The notes beneath the pieces are model-generated. The model had not been told where the DNA came from, did not search any database, and was given only the letters and a program-made list of their open reading frames with translations. The position numbers and the translations under genes were made by a program. A stretch of 61,294 bases of DNA from an uncultured Elioraea sp. GTDB taxonomy: Bacteria > Pseudomonadota > Alphaproteobacteria > Acetobacterales > Acetobacteraceae. Shown piece by piece: positions 35,403-43,810 of the stretch. Positions within the stretch are counted from its first letter, which is position 1. The number at the start of each line of letters is the position of its first letter. The stretch covers positions 1 to 61,294 of the forward strand of contig CALLUO010000020.1 in NCBI GenBank assembly GCA_938010425.1, written 5' to 3'.

Positions 35403-36434
35403 TCAGTGGCCTCCACGCCTTTCCCGCTCGATCGCCCGCCAGCGCGCCACCGCCCGATTGTGTTCCTCGAGCGTGCGCGAGAAGACGTGCCCACCCGTGC
35501 CGTCAGCCACGAAATATAGCGCGTCCGTCTCCGCTGGCCGGACGGCCGCAACAAGGCTCGCTCGCCCAGGCGCGGCGATCGGTGTCGGCGGCAGGCCGCG
35601 GTTGCGGTACGTATTGTGTGGGTGATCGGTCTCGAGATCAGAGCGCGTAAGCGGCCGGTCGAGCACACCGAGGCCCCCCGAAACGGCATAAATCACCGTC
35701 GCATCCGACTGCAGAGGCATGCCGCGCCGGAGGCGGTTGATGAACACCCCTGCCACCTTGGCGCGCTCCTCCGCTACCCCTGTTTCGCGTTCGATGATGG
35801 AGGCGAGGATCAGCGCTTCGCGGGGGGAAGAGAGTGGCAAATTTTCCGCCCTCTGCGCCCAGGCCTCGGCGAGCGCCTGGTCCATTCCCGCCCGCATGCG
35901 ACGGATGAGCGACTCGCGCGTGTCACCCCAAACATAGGCCCACGTCTCTGGCAAGAGGGACCCTTCCGGCGGAACCTCGCTCACGGTGCCGGTCAGACCT
36001 TCAGCCCGCTCAAGCAAAGCAAGGATTTGCGCCACCGTCAGCCCCTCGGGGATGGTGAGGCGGCGTTGCACCACCGGCGCGGTGCGCAGGATGGCGAGCA
36101 CGCCGGCGAGCGAGACACCTGCTGGAAAAGCGTATTCCCCTGCCCTGAGCGGCCCTGCGGTGTCCGTCAACCGGGCCGCAGGGGCAAAGGCCAGTGAGCG
36201 AAGATGGTCGAGCACGCCCGCGTCGCGCAGCCGCTCCGCGATCGCCGCCGGCCGAGCACCGCGTGGAATGACGACCGCACGCTCTTCGGCCAGTGGGCCT
36301 GGGGCGCGGTAGACATCGAGCATGGCCCGCCAGCCCGCCAAGCCTAGGGCAACTGCAACCAGACCAGGCCCAGCAAACATGGCGATCCTGCGCCATGCCC
36401 GCCCGCCCCGCCTGTCCGGGGCATCGTCCATCAC
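35403..36434 (-). CDS. mltG: Endolytic peptidoglycan transglycosylase MltG
   Basis: 343 residues. A single N-terminal transmembrane helix (about 18-40) anchors a periplasmic YceG-like catalytic domain. Active-site glutamate in ILASIIERETG (~211), plus VFINRLRRGMPLQSDATVIYA and a closing DHPHNTYRNRGLPPTPI are textbook MltG. It cleaves nascent glycan strands and sets their length. The GTG start at 36434 follows the fabF stop directly; an ATG at 36431 is the alternative. The acpP-fabF-mltG order is common across bacteria. Confidence 0.95.
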   Translation of the reverse strand: MMDDAPDRRGGRAWRRIAMFAGPGLVAVALGLAGWRAMLDVYRAPGPLAEERAVVIPRGARPAAIAERLRDAGVLDHLRSLAFAPAARLTDTAGPLRAGEYAFPAGVSLAGVLAILRTAPVVQRRLTIPEGLTVAQILALLERAEGLTGTVSEVPPEGSLLPETWAYVWGDTRESLIRRMRAGMDQALAEAWAQRAENLPLSSPREALILASIIERETGVAEERAKVAGVFINRLRRGMPLQSDATVIYAVSGGLGVLDRPLTRSDLETDHPHNTYRNRGLPPTPIAAPGRASLVAAVRPAETDALYFVADGTGGHVFSRTLEEHNRAVARWRAIERERRGGH

Positions 36435-37697
36435 TCAAGCTGCCTTCCGGAACAGGATCGAGGCGTTGGTGCCGCCGAAGCCGAAACTGTTGGACAAAGC
36501 GACGTTGATGCGGCGGCTTTGCGCTTCGTGCGCCACACGGTCGATCACGCTTGGCCTTGAGGGCTCGTCGAGATTGAGTGTGGGAGGCGCGATGTTGTCG
36601 CGCACGGCGAGGATGGAGAACACGGCCTCGATCGCCCCAGCCGCCCCCAGAAGGTGGCCGATCGCGGACTTGGTCGAACTCATCGCGAGCTTGCGCGCGG
36701 CATCGCCAAACATCCGCTCGACCGCCTGCAGTTCGAGATCATCGCCCAACGGGGTCGAGGTGCCGTGGGCGTTGATGTAGTCAACGTCCTCGGGGTTGAG
36801 GCGGCCATTGCGCAAGGCCGCCCTCATCGCGCGGAACGCGCCCTCGTGCCCTTCGGCCGGGGCGGTGATGTGGTAGGCGTCGCCTGAGAGGCCGTAGCCC
36901 GCAAACTCGGCATAGATCTCCGCGCCGCGGCGCTTCGCGTGCTCGTATTCCTCAAGAACCACCACCGCTGCTCCCTCGCCCATGACAAACCCGTCGCGGT
37001 CCTTGTCCCAGGGCCGGGAGGCGCGCGTCGGCTGATCGTTGAAATTGGTCGAGAGTGCACGCGAGGCGCAGAAGCCCGCAAGACCAAGGGGGCAAACGGC
37101 CGCCTCCGACCCTCCCGCCACCATCACGTCGGCATCACCCAACTGGATGAGCCGTGCGGCATCGCCAATGGCATGCACGCCTGTGGCACAGGCTGTCACC
37201 ACCGCATGGTTGGGCCCTTTGAACCCGTATTTGATCGAAACATGCCCGGAGGCGAGGTTGATCAGGGCCGAGGGAATGAAGAAGGGTGAGAGGCGCTTGA
37301 TCTTGCCCTCAATCACCTGCTGCGAGCCCTCGAAGATGGTTTGCAGCCCGCCGATGCCGGAGCCGATCATCACCCCGGTCGCGCAGCGGCCCTCTTCGTC
37401 CTGCGGCATCCAGCCCGAGTCCTCAACCGCCTCGGTGGCGGCGACGAGGGCGAGCTGGATGAAGCGGTCCATTTTCCGCTGATCCTTGGGCGGGATCCAC
37501 TCGTTGAGGTCGAGTTTGCCGTCCGCTTTCGAGCCTTGCGGAACCTGGCCCGCAATCTTCGACGGCAACTCTGTCACGTCGAAGTTTTGGATCGCGCGAA
37601 TGCCGGATTCGCCCGCAATCAGCCGTTTCCAGACCAACTCGGCGCCGATGCCGAGCGGGGTGACCGCGCCAAGCCCTGTGACGACGACGCGACGCAT
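36435..37697 (-). CDS. fabF: Beta-ketoacyl-ACP synthase II
   Basis: 420 residues. KAS II elongates acyl chains on ACP with malonyl-ACP. The catalytic cysteine is in VTACATGVHAIGDA (~169), the two histidines in INAHGTSTPLGD and GHLLGAAGAIEA, and the start RRVVVTGLGAVTPLG matches the family. The stop is immediately followed by the mltG start. It lies 40 bases after acpP. Confidence 0.97.
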   Translation of the reverse strand: MRRVVVTGLGAVTPLGIGAELVWKRLIAGESGIRAIQNFDVTELPSKIAGQVPQGSKADGKLDLNEWIPPKDQRKMDRFIQLALVAATEAVEDSGWMPQDEEGRCATGVMIGSGIGGLQTIFEGSQQVIEGKIKRLSPFFIPSALINLASGHVSIKYGFKGPNHAVVTACATGVHAIGDAARLIQLGDADVMVAGGSEAAVCPLGLAGFCASRALSTNFNDQPTRASRPWDKDRDGFVMGEGAAVVVLEEYEHAKRRGAEIYAEFAGYGLSGDAYHITAPAEGHEGAFRAMRAALRNGRLNPEDVDYINAHGTSTPLGDDLELQAVERMFGDAARKLAMSSTKSAIGHLLGAAGAIEAVFSILAVRDNIAPPTLNLDEPSRPSVIDRVAHEAQSRRINVALSNSFGFGGTNASILFRKAA

Positions 37698-37737
37698 CCG
37701 CCCTCCGTCTCGACTCCGCTTGCAGAAGCCGCCCGCT

Positions 37738-37986
37738 TCAGGCGGCCTTTTGCTTCACGATGTAGTCGATCGCGTCCTTGACGGTGGTGATCTTCTCGGC
37801 GGCGTCGTCCGGAATTTCGATGCTGAACTTTTCCTCGAACGCCATCACGAGCTCAACGGTATCGAGGCTGTCCGCGCCAAGATCGTCGATAAAGGAGGCG
37901 TTCTCCGTCACCTTCGATTCCTCGACGCCGAGATGTTCGACGACGATCTCCTTCACCAGCTTCGTGATTTCGGCTGTATCTGTCAT
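37738..37986 (-). CDS. acpP: Acyl carrier protein
   Basis: 82 residues, strongly acidic, with the phosphopantetheine attachment serine in [10 protein letters not shown] (Ser-40). It carries fatty-acid intermediates for FabD, FabG and FabF encoded beside it. A 175-base gap to fabG may contain an extra promoter, which is common for the abundant ACP. Confidence 0.97.
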   Translation of the reverse strand: MTDTAEITKLVKEIVVEHLGVEESKVTENASFIDDLGADSLDTVELVMAFEEKFSIEIPDDAAEKITTVKDAIDYIVKQKAA

Positions 37987-38161
37987 TGCGCTGTCGCTCG
38001 CTCTTCGGGGTGGTCGTTCCTCGGATGAGCCGGCTCGACGCGCTCAGGGCGGCTGCGACCGACCCGCAAGCCCTCCGACGCCGGCCCTGCTCCCGGAAAC
38101 CGCGGGCGCATAGCACCCTTCGCCGGCCTTGGCCAGAAGCGCCATATCGCTTTTGTGGCGC

Positions 38162-38899
38162 TCACAGCATCGCCATCCCGCCGTTGACGTGCAGCACGGC
38201 ACCGGTGACCCAGCCCGCCTCGTCCGAGGCGAGATAGACGGCTGCCGCCGCCACGTCCTCGGGCAGACCAAGCCGGCCGAGGGGGATACGCGAGGCGAGT
38301 GCTGCGCGCTGGTCCTCGCTCAGCGCCTCGGTCATAGCGGTAGCGATAAACCCAGGCGCAATCACATTCACCGTGATCCCCCGCGCCGCGACCTCCTGGG
38401 CGAGCGCTTTGCTCATGCCAACCAGCCCTGCCTTGGCCGCGGCGTAGTTCGCTTGGCCCGAATTGCCTATAGCGCCGACGATGGAGCCGATCGAGATGAT
38501 CCGCCCCGCCCGGCGCTTGATCATGCCCTTCAACGCTGCGCGGCAGAGACGAAAGGGGGCCGAGAGGTCGACGGCGAGGACCGTCTCCCAATCCTCGTCC
38601 TTCATTCTAAGGGCCAGCGTATCGCGAGTCAGACCAGCGTTGTTGACGAGAATGTCGAGCCGTCCCATCGCCCCCTCGGCCAGAGCGACCAACGCCGCGG
38701 CCGCCGCCGGATCGGCGAGGTCAGCGGGAAGCACGTGGGCGCGATCGCCAAGCTCAGCCGCTAACGCCTCGAGTGCTTCGCGGCGGGTGCCGGAAAGACC
38801 GACCGTCGCGCCCTGCGCGTGCAGGGCGCGCGCGATCGCACCACCGATGCCGCCCGAAGCGCCCGTGATCAGCGCCGCCTTGCCGTCGAGGCGGAACAT
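38162..38899 (-). CDS. fabG: 3-oxoacyl-ACP reductase
   Basis: 245 residues. Short-chain dehydrogenase fold: NADPH-binding TGASGGIGGA, NNAG block, catalytic Ser in ISIGSIVGAIGNSGQ and YAAAK (Tyr ~151). It reduces 3-oxoacyl-ACP in fatty-acid elongation. It is 14 bases downstream of fabD and in the same operon. Confidence 0.96.
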   Translation of the reverse strand: MFRLDGKAALITGASGGIGGAIARALHAQGATVGLSGTRREALEALAAELGDRAHVLPADLADPAAAAALVALAEGAMGRLDILVNNAGLTRDTLALRMKDEDWETVLAVDLSAPFRLCRAALKGMIKRRAGRIISIGSIVGAIGNSGQANYAAAKAGLVGMSKALAQEVAARGITVNVIAPGFIATAMTEALSEDQRAALASRIPLGRLGLPEDVAAAAVYLASDEAGWVTGAVLHVNGGMAML

Positions 38900-38913
38900 G
38901 CCCCTCCTCTCCC

Positions 38914-39858
38914 TTAGACTGTCTTCAGGAACGCCTCGATCTCGGCCGGCGTGCCGACGGAGAAGGCGGTGAGGTCGGGGTCGATGCGCTTGGCAAGCCC
39001 AGCAAGAACTCGGCCGGAACCAAGCTCCACCACCGTGTCCACCCCTACCGTCCTCATCGCCGCCACACTCTCTCGCCAGCGCACCGTTCCCGTCACCTGA
39101 CGAATGAGCAGGTCGCGGATCTCCTCCGGGTCCTCCGTCGGGGTCGCGGTCACGTTCGGCACGATCGGAACGAGGGGTTTGCGCGGCGGCGTCTCGGCGA
39201 GGGCTGTTGCCATCGTCTCGGCCGCCGGCGCCATCAGCGCGCAGTGGAAAGGGGCGGAGACAGCGAGCGGCACAGCCCTCTTCACGCCGCGCGCCTTGGC
39301 CGCCGCGATTGCCCGCTCGACCGCTGCCGCCGCGCCGCTGATCACCACCTGGCCGCCGCCATTATCGTTCGCCACCTCGACCACCTCGCCAGCTTCAGCC
39401 TCGGCGCACACCGCCCGTGCCTCTTCGGGCTCAATGCCGAGCAGGGCCGCCATCGCCCCCCTGCCCGGTGCAACCGCTTTTTGCATCGCCTCGCCGCGCA
39501 GGCGCAGAAGCCGTGCCGCCTCGGTGACGGTGAATGAGTCCGCCGCGGCCAAAGCCGAGTACTCGCCAAGCGAGTGGCCAGCGACCAGCACGCAGCCGCG
39601 CGTGATGGAAAGCCCCCCCTCGCGGGCAAGAACGCGCACCACCGCAAGACTAACCGCCATCAGCGCCGGCTGCGCGTTGGCAGTGAGCATCAAGTCTTCT
39701 GCCGGCCCCTCGAACATCAGGCGCGACAAGGTCTGCTTCAGCGCCTCGTCCACCTCCTCGAAGGTCTCCCGCGCCACCGGGAAGGCCGCGGCAAGTTCCT
39801 TGCCCATGCCGACGGCCTGGCTTCCTTGGCCGGGAAAGACGAAGGCACGCACGGGCAT
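38914..39858 (-). CDS. fabD: Malonyl-CoA:ACP transacylase
   Basis: 314 residues. Starts AFVFPGQGSQAVGMGKELA; nucleophile serine in AGHSLGEYSAL (~93), histidine in SAPFHCALM, and QVTGTVRW. It loads malonyl groups on ACP. First gene of the fabD-fabG-acpP-fabF-mltG operon; its promoter must lie in the 241-base region shared with rpsF. Confidence 0.97.
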   Translation of the reverse strand: MPVRAFVFPGQGSQAVGMGKELAAAFPVARETFEEVDEALKQTLSRLMFEGPAEDLMLTANAQPALMAVSLAVVRVLAREGGLSITRGCVLVAGHSLGEYSALAAADSFTVTEAARLLRLRGEAMQKAVAPGRGAMAALLGIEPEEARAVCAEAEAGEVVEVANDNGGGQVVISGAAAAVERAIAAAKARGVKRAVPLAVSAPFHCALMAPAAETMATALAETPPRKPLVPIVPNVTATPTEDPEEIRDLLIRQVTGTVRWRESVAAMRTVGVDTVVELGSGRVLAGLAKRIDPDLTAFSVGTPAEIEAFLKTV

Positions 39859-39975
39859 TGCGGATGAGCTCCTCCCTGAGGCGGCAGGACAAAATCGGGT
39901 TCGCGCTGCTAGGCGGCTGACACCAGACTGTCAAGGAACCGGCAGCCAGGTCGCACACAGCAGCGCTTGCAAGGC

Positions 39976-40032
39976 GGGGTGCAACGCGTATAACGCGCTG
40001 CACCCCTGCCGGCCGCATGGCACGCGGCCGGC
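39976..40032 (+). promoter_or_regulatory. Two strong stem-loops in the rpsF leader
   Basis: Back-to-back hairpins: GGGGTGCA/TGCACCCC (39976-40006, closing a smaller internal stem) and the nine-base-pair GCCGGCCGC/GCGGCCGGC with a seven-base loop (40008-40032). They sit between the divergent fabD start and the S6:S18-like motif. They could be bidirectional terminator/attenuator elements or part of a leader; no T-run follows either. Confidence 0.55.
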
Positions 40033-40055
40033 TATGCCCCGTTGCGCGCCCAGGA

Positions 40056-40083
40056 TTGTCCCGTGGCCGAGGGGCTGAGACAA
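40056..40083 (+). promoter_or_regulatory. Putative S6:S18 leader motif of rpsF
   Basis: A stem TTGTC/GACAA (40056-40060 with 40079-40083) encloses a bulged CCG (40061-40063) on the 5' side and a single A on the 3' side, then a second stem TGGCC/GGCTG with loop GAGG. A bulged CCG between two stems just before rpsF is the hallmark of the known bacterial RNA bound by the S6:S18 complex, by which those proteins repress their own operon. It ends 16 bases before the rpsF ATG and leaves the GGAGGG ribosome-binding site just outside, so binding could block initiation. Based on visual folding only. Confidence 0.65.
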
Positions 40084-40099
40084 GCCGGAGGGAAACAGA

Positions 40100-40528
40100 A
40101 TGCCATTGTACGAATGCGTGTTTATCGCACGCAGCGACGCCACGCCGCAGCAGGTCGAGGCCCTCGGTGAACAGATGGCCGAGATCATCGCGCAAGGCGG
40201 CGGTAAGGTGACCAAGCGCGAGTACTGGGGCCTGCGCTCCCTCGCCTACCGGATTAAGAAAAACCGCAAGGGCCACTATATGCTGCTCAATATCGATGCG
40301 CCGTGGCCGGCGGTGGCGGAGATGGAACGCCAACTCCGCCTGAATGAAGATGTTCTGCGCTTCCTCACCGTTCGCGTCGAGGCGCTGGAGGAGGGGCCGT
40401 CAGCCGCAATCGCGCGCCCCTCGCGGGACGATCGGCCGGATCGGCTCGATCGCCCTGCCCGTGGCACGGACCGGGCACCGCGCGCCCAGCGCAGCGACCG
40501 AGCGATGCGGCCCGAACTGACGGAGTGA
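40100..40528 (+). CDS. rpsF: 30S ribosomal protein S6
   Basis: 142 residues. Matches bS6: [18 protein letters not shown] at the start and [20 protein letters not shown], a typical S6 block. The C-terminal ~40 residues form a charged R/D/P tail common in alphaproteobacteria. A GGAGGG ribosome-binding site lies upstream. First gene of a unit running to mlaF. Confidence 0.97.
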   Translation: MPLYECVFIARSDATPQQVEALGEQMAEIIAQGGGKVTKREYWGLRSLAYRIKKNRKGHYMLLNIDAPWPAVAEMERQLRLNEDVLRFLTVRVEALEEGPSAAIARPSRDDRPDRLDRPARGTDRAPRAQRSDRAMRPELTE

Positions 40529-40531
40529 GCC

Positions 40532-40810
40532 ATGACCGAAATTGACAGCGTCCTGCCTGCCTCTCGCCGGGTTGCCGTCGGTGCCCGACGGCCGTTTTAC
40601 CGCCGCCGCAAATCCTGCCCTTTTTCCGGACCGAACGCGCCGGCGATCGACTACAAAGATGTAAAACTCCTGTCGCGCTACATCAGTGAACGCGGCAAGA
40701 TCGTGCCCTCGCGCATCACCGCCGTATCGGCCAAGAAGCAACGCGAACTCGCCACAGCGATCAAACGCGCGCGCTTCCTCGCTCTCCTGCCCTACGTCAT
40801 CAATACCTGA
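40532..40810 (+). CDS. rpsR: 30S ribosomal protein S18
   Basis: 92 residues. bS18 signature: [31 protein letters not shown], and the closing [20 protein letters not shown]. It forms the S6:S18 heterodimer with the gene just upstream. Three bases separate it from rpsF. The N-terminal 20 residues are longer than in E. coli. Confidence 0.97.
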   Translation: MTEIDSVLPASRRVAVGARRPFYRRRKSCPFSGPNAPAIDYKDVKLLSRYISERGKIVPSRITAVSAKKQRELATAIKRARFLALLPYVINT

Positions 40811-40853
40811 ACCGGGAGACCCGGGCGGAGCGCAATGCAGGGCGGGGTGGCGC

Positions 40854-41789
40854 TTGCCGAACGCGCGCACAACGGCGATCCTCGCCGCAGGGATTCTCTC
40901 TGCGCTTGCCGCGCTCGTCGCGTTGCGCGGCCTGCCACTCGGTACGGTCGCTTTCTGGTTCTCGGCCGTGCCCCTGTTCGCGGCAGGCTTTGCCTTCGGC
41001 ACCAGTGCAGCAGCGCAGGCGGCGGCGGTCGGGGTGCTGGTCTCGCTGATCTCTGCTGGGCTTGCCGGTTCGGCCGTCCATCTGCTCCTGTTCGGATTGC
41101 CGGTAAGCCTGATGCTGTCGGCGGCTCTGCCGCGATCGACCGGCGCACCGTTAGCACTAGCCTGGCCGTTCGCCCTGCTTGCACTTTGGCCGGCAGGGCT
41201 TCTGGTCGCTGCCGAAATCGCCTTGGCTGGCCAGCCCGGCGGGCTTTCAGGCGTGCTGCGCCAGGCGGTGGGGCAGGCGCTCGAGCGCATGGGGCCGCCG
41301 CCGCAACTCGACATCAACGAGTTTGCGGCGATGATCGTTCGTCTCAAGCCGCTCGCCTTCGCGTTGTGGTTCGCGCTGGTGATGTCGACAAACGCCGCGA
41401 TTGCGCAGCGTCTGGTCGCGTCACGGGGGCTGATGGCAGCCGCGCCGGCGCAATGGTCGATGGCGGCACTGCCGACCTGGTACTGGCCGATTGCGCTGGC
41501 TGCCGCGGTCGCCTCGCTGTTCGTGCCCGGCGAAGCGGGTTTTGTGGTGCGTGGCCTCGCGATGATGCTCGCCGTGCCACTCATCCTGCAGGGGCTTGCT
41601 GTGCTGCACGTTATCAGCCGGGGTCGGCCTGCGCGCCCCGCGCTGCTGGCGGGAGTCTATGTCGGCCTTATCCTGTTTTTCGCTCCCGCCGCTCTCGCCC
41701 TCGCGTGCTTGGGCATTGCGGAGCACTTTCTCAATCTGCGCGGCCGCAAGCCGCCGCCTGGAACCGGGCTTAGGCCCGCGGAGGACTGA
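40854..41789 (+). CDS. DUF2232 multi-pass membrane protein
   Basis: About 311 residues with roughly eight hydrophobic segments, matching the DUF2232 family, often sited between rpsR and rplI in alphaproteobacteria. The start is uncertain: in the gap after rpsR there is no in-frame ATG or GTG, so I used the TTG at 40854, preceded by GGCGGGG about eight bases upstream. The frame stays open upstream through rpsR but that is shadow. Function is unknown; its location suggests expression with ribosomal proteins. Confidence 0.75.
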   Translation: MPNARTTAILAAGILSALAALVALRGLPLGTVAFWFSAVPLFAAGFAFGTSAAAQAAAVGVLVSLISAGLAGSAVHLLLFGLPVSLMLSAALPRSTGAPLALAWPFALLALWPAGLLVAAEIALAGQPGGLSGVLRQAVGQALERMGPPPQLDINEFAAMIVRLKPLAFALWFALVMSTNAAIAQRLVASRGLMAAAPAQWSMAALPTWYWPIALAAAVASLFVPGEAGFVVRGLAMMLAVPLILQGLAVLHVISRGRPARPALLAGVYVGLILFFAPAALALACLGIAEHFLNLRGRKPPPGTGLRPAED

Positions 41790-41790
41790 A

Positions 41791-42363
41791 ATGGACGTCA
41801 TTCTTTTGCAGCGCGTCGAAAAGCTCGGCCAAATGGGCGACGTGGTGAAGGTTAAGCCCGGCTACGCTCGCAACTATCTTCTGCCGCAGAAGAAGGCCGT
41901 GCGGGCGACAAAGGAAAACCTCGCCCGCTTCGAAGCCGAGCGGGCGCGGCTCGAGGCGCAGAACCTGAAGCGCCGCGAGGAGGCGGAGCGCGTGGCGGAG
42001 CGCGTGGCAGGGCTCGCCGTCGTGCTGCTCCGTCAAGCGGGCGAAAGCGGTCAGCTCTACGGTTCGGTCAGCGCGCGCGACATCGCCGACGCGACGACCA
42101 AGGCGGGCCTGACCATCACACGCCAGCAGGTCGTGCTCGACCGACCGATCAAAGCTTTGGGGCTCTACCAAGTCAGAATCGTGCTCCATCCGGAGGTGGT
42201 GATCGCGATCACCATCAACGTCGCCCGCACCCTCGAGGAGGCGGAGAAGCAGGCGCGCGGGGAGAGGGTTACGGCGCCAGACGCAGAGGAGCGTGCCAAT
42301 CTGGCCCAATTGTTCGACGGGGCAGCCCCCTTGCCCGGGACCGGCGAACAGCCGGACGTCTGA
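41791..42363 (+). CDS. rplI: 50S ribosomal protein L9
   Basis: 190 residues. bL9 pattern: [20 protein letters not shown], then [19 protein letters not shown], a long charged helix and a C-terminal RNA-binding domain with [13 protein letters not shown]. The ATG at 41791 follows the DUF2232 stop by one base. A Q/D/G-rich tail is slightly longer than in E. coli. Confidence 0.97.
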   Translation: MDVILLQRVEKLGQMGDVVKVKPGYARNYLLPQKKAVRATKENLARFEAERARLEAQNLKRREEAERVAERVAGLAVVLLRQAGESGQLYGSVSARDIADATTKAGLTITRQQVVLDRPIKALGLYQVRIVLHPEVVIAITINVARTLEEAEKQARGERVTAPDAEERANLAQLFDGAAPLPGTGEQPDV

Positions 42364-42491
42364 TCGGTCATCACGTCCCTTCCCTCGCGGCGCCGTGGCC
42401 CTTTAGAGTTTCGGCGGCGCGCCGAGGAGAGGCGGCAGAAACTCAAGCCGGGCGACGCTTCCTCCCCAGATCGCGCGCCAGGGAGGTGGGC

Positions 42492-43739
42492 ATGATGATC
42501 GAACGCCTGCTGCGTGACATCATCTCGGCAGGCCGACTCGAACTCCTTTGGCCCGATGGCAGATGCAGCGATTTCGTCGGCCGCGACCCTGGTCCTTTGG
42601 TGCGTGTTCGTGTCCGCGATGCCACGAAAATGCGCCGCATCGCCCTCAATCCCTCCTTGCGCTTCGGCGAGGCGTGGATGGATCACGCCTTCGAGGTCGA
42701 AGACGGGTCGATCTACGACCTGCTTGATCTCTTGCTGCTCAATCGCGCCCGCGGTGCCCGTTCGCCGGCTGGCGCTTGGCTTGAGCGGGTGGAGATGTGG
42801 TTTCGTCGCCTGCAGCAGCACAACCCTGTTTGGCGGGCCAAGCGCAACGTCGCCCACCACTACGACCTCTCGGGGCGTCTTTATGCCCTCTTCCTCGATC
42901 GCGACCGCCAATACTCCTGCGCCTATTTCCGCACGGGAGGCGAGACGCTCGAGCAGGCGCAGGCGGCGAAGAAACGGCACATCGCGGCCAAGCTCGTGTT
43001 GAATCGTCCAGGGCTGCGTGTACTCGACATCGGGTCGGGCTGGGGAGGGCTCGCGCTTACTCTCGCCATGGACTATGGCGCCGAGGTCACCGGCATCACG
43101 CTGTCCGAGGAACAGCATCGCGAGGCGACCGCACGTGTTGCTGCTGCAGGACTTGGCGATCGCGTGCGCTTTTTTCTGCAGGACTATCGCGAGGTGAGCG
43201 GGACCTTCGACCGCATCGTCTCGGTCGGTATGTTCGAACATGTTGGCGTGCCGCACTACGATGTGTTCTTCCGCCGCGTCGCGCACTTGCTGGCCCCCGA
43301 CGGGGTCGCGCTGATCCACGCCATCGGCCGCCCAGAGGGCCCAGGAGTCACCAACGCCTGGCTGCGCAAATACATCTTCCCCGGTGGCTATTCGCCGGCG
43401 CTTTCTGAGGTGTTGCCGTCGATCGAACGGTCCGGCCTGTTGCTGACTGACCTCGAAATCCTTCGCCTCCACTACGCCTTCACGCTCAGGCATTGGCGCG
43501 AACGGTTCCAGCGCAATCGCGACGCCATCGCCGCCCTCTACGACGAGCGCTTCTGTCGCATGTGGGAGTTTTATCTCGCCGCCTGCGAACTCGCCTTCCG
43601 TCATCAGGCGCATTTCGTTTGGCAGGCGCAGCTCGCGCACCGGCAGGATGCCGTGCCGCTGACCCGCGATTACATCACGCATGCGCACGAGGGGGCGGCG
43701 GCTCAGCAAGACGTGTCCCCGCTATCCACAGGGGTGTGA
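42492..43739 (+). CDS. cfa: Cyclopropane-fatty-acyl-phospholipid synthase family protein
   Basis: About 415 residues. SAM-binding motif LDIGSGWGGLAL (~177), CFA blocks NVAHHYDLSGRLYALFLD and YSCAYFRTGGETLEQAQ, and IFPGGYSPALSE. It adds a methylene group across double bonds of membrane lipids. The SAM-methyltransferase core is complete. An AGGGAGG ribosome-binding site precedes the ATG at 42492. The 122-base gap after rplI may hold its own promoter. Confidence 0.92.
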   Translation: MMIERLLRDIISAGRLELLWPDGRCSDFVGRDPGPLVRVRVRDATKMRRIALNPSLRFGEAWMDHAFEVEDGSIYDLLDLLLLNRARGARSPAGAWLERVEMWFRRLQQHNPVWRAKRNVAHHYDLSGRLYALFLDRDRQYSCAYFRTGGETLEQAQAAKKRHIAAKLVLNRPGLRVLDIGSGWGGLALTLAMDYGAEVTGITLSEEQHREATARVAAAGLGDRVRFFLQDYREVSGTFDRIVSVGMFEHVGVPHYDVFFRRVAHLLAPDGVALIHAIGRPEGPGVTNAWLRKYIFPGGYSPALSEVLPSIERSGLLLTDLEILRLHYAFTLRHWRERFQRNRDAIAALYDERFCRMWEFYLAACELAFRHQAHFVWQAQLAHRQDAVPLTRDYITHAHEGAAAQQDVSPLSTGV

Positions 43740-43810
43740 GCGCGCCCGCCCCTCGCGCAGGCGGCGAAGCGCGCTAATCTCGCGTGGTCGTTGCAGGGGA
43801 CCGATTCCGC

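Noticed and set aside
42165-43709. 514-codon minus-strand frame across cfa.
   Set aside because: Antisense of the cyclopropane synthase and rplI end; no domain visible.
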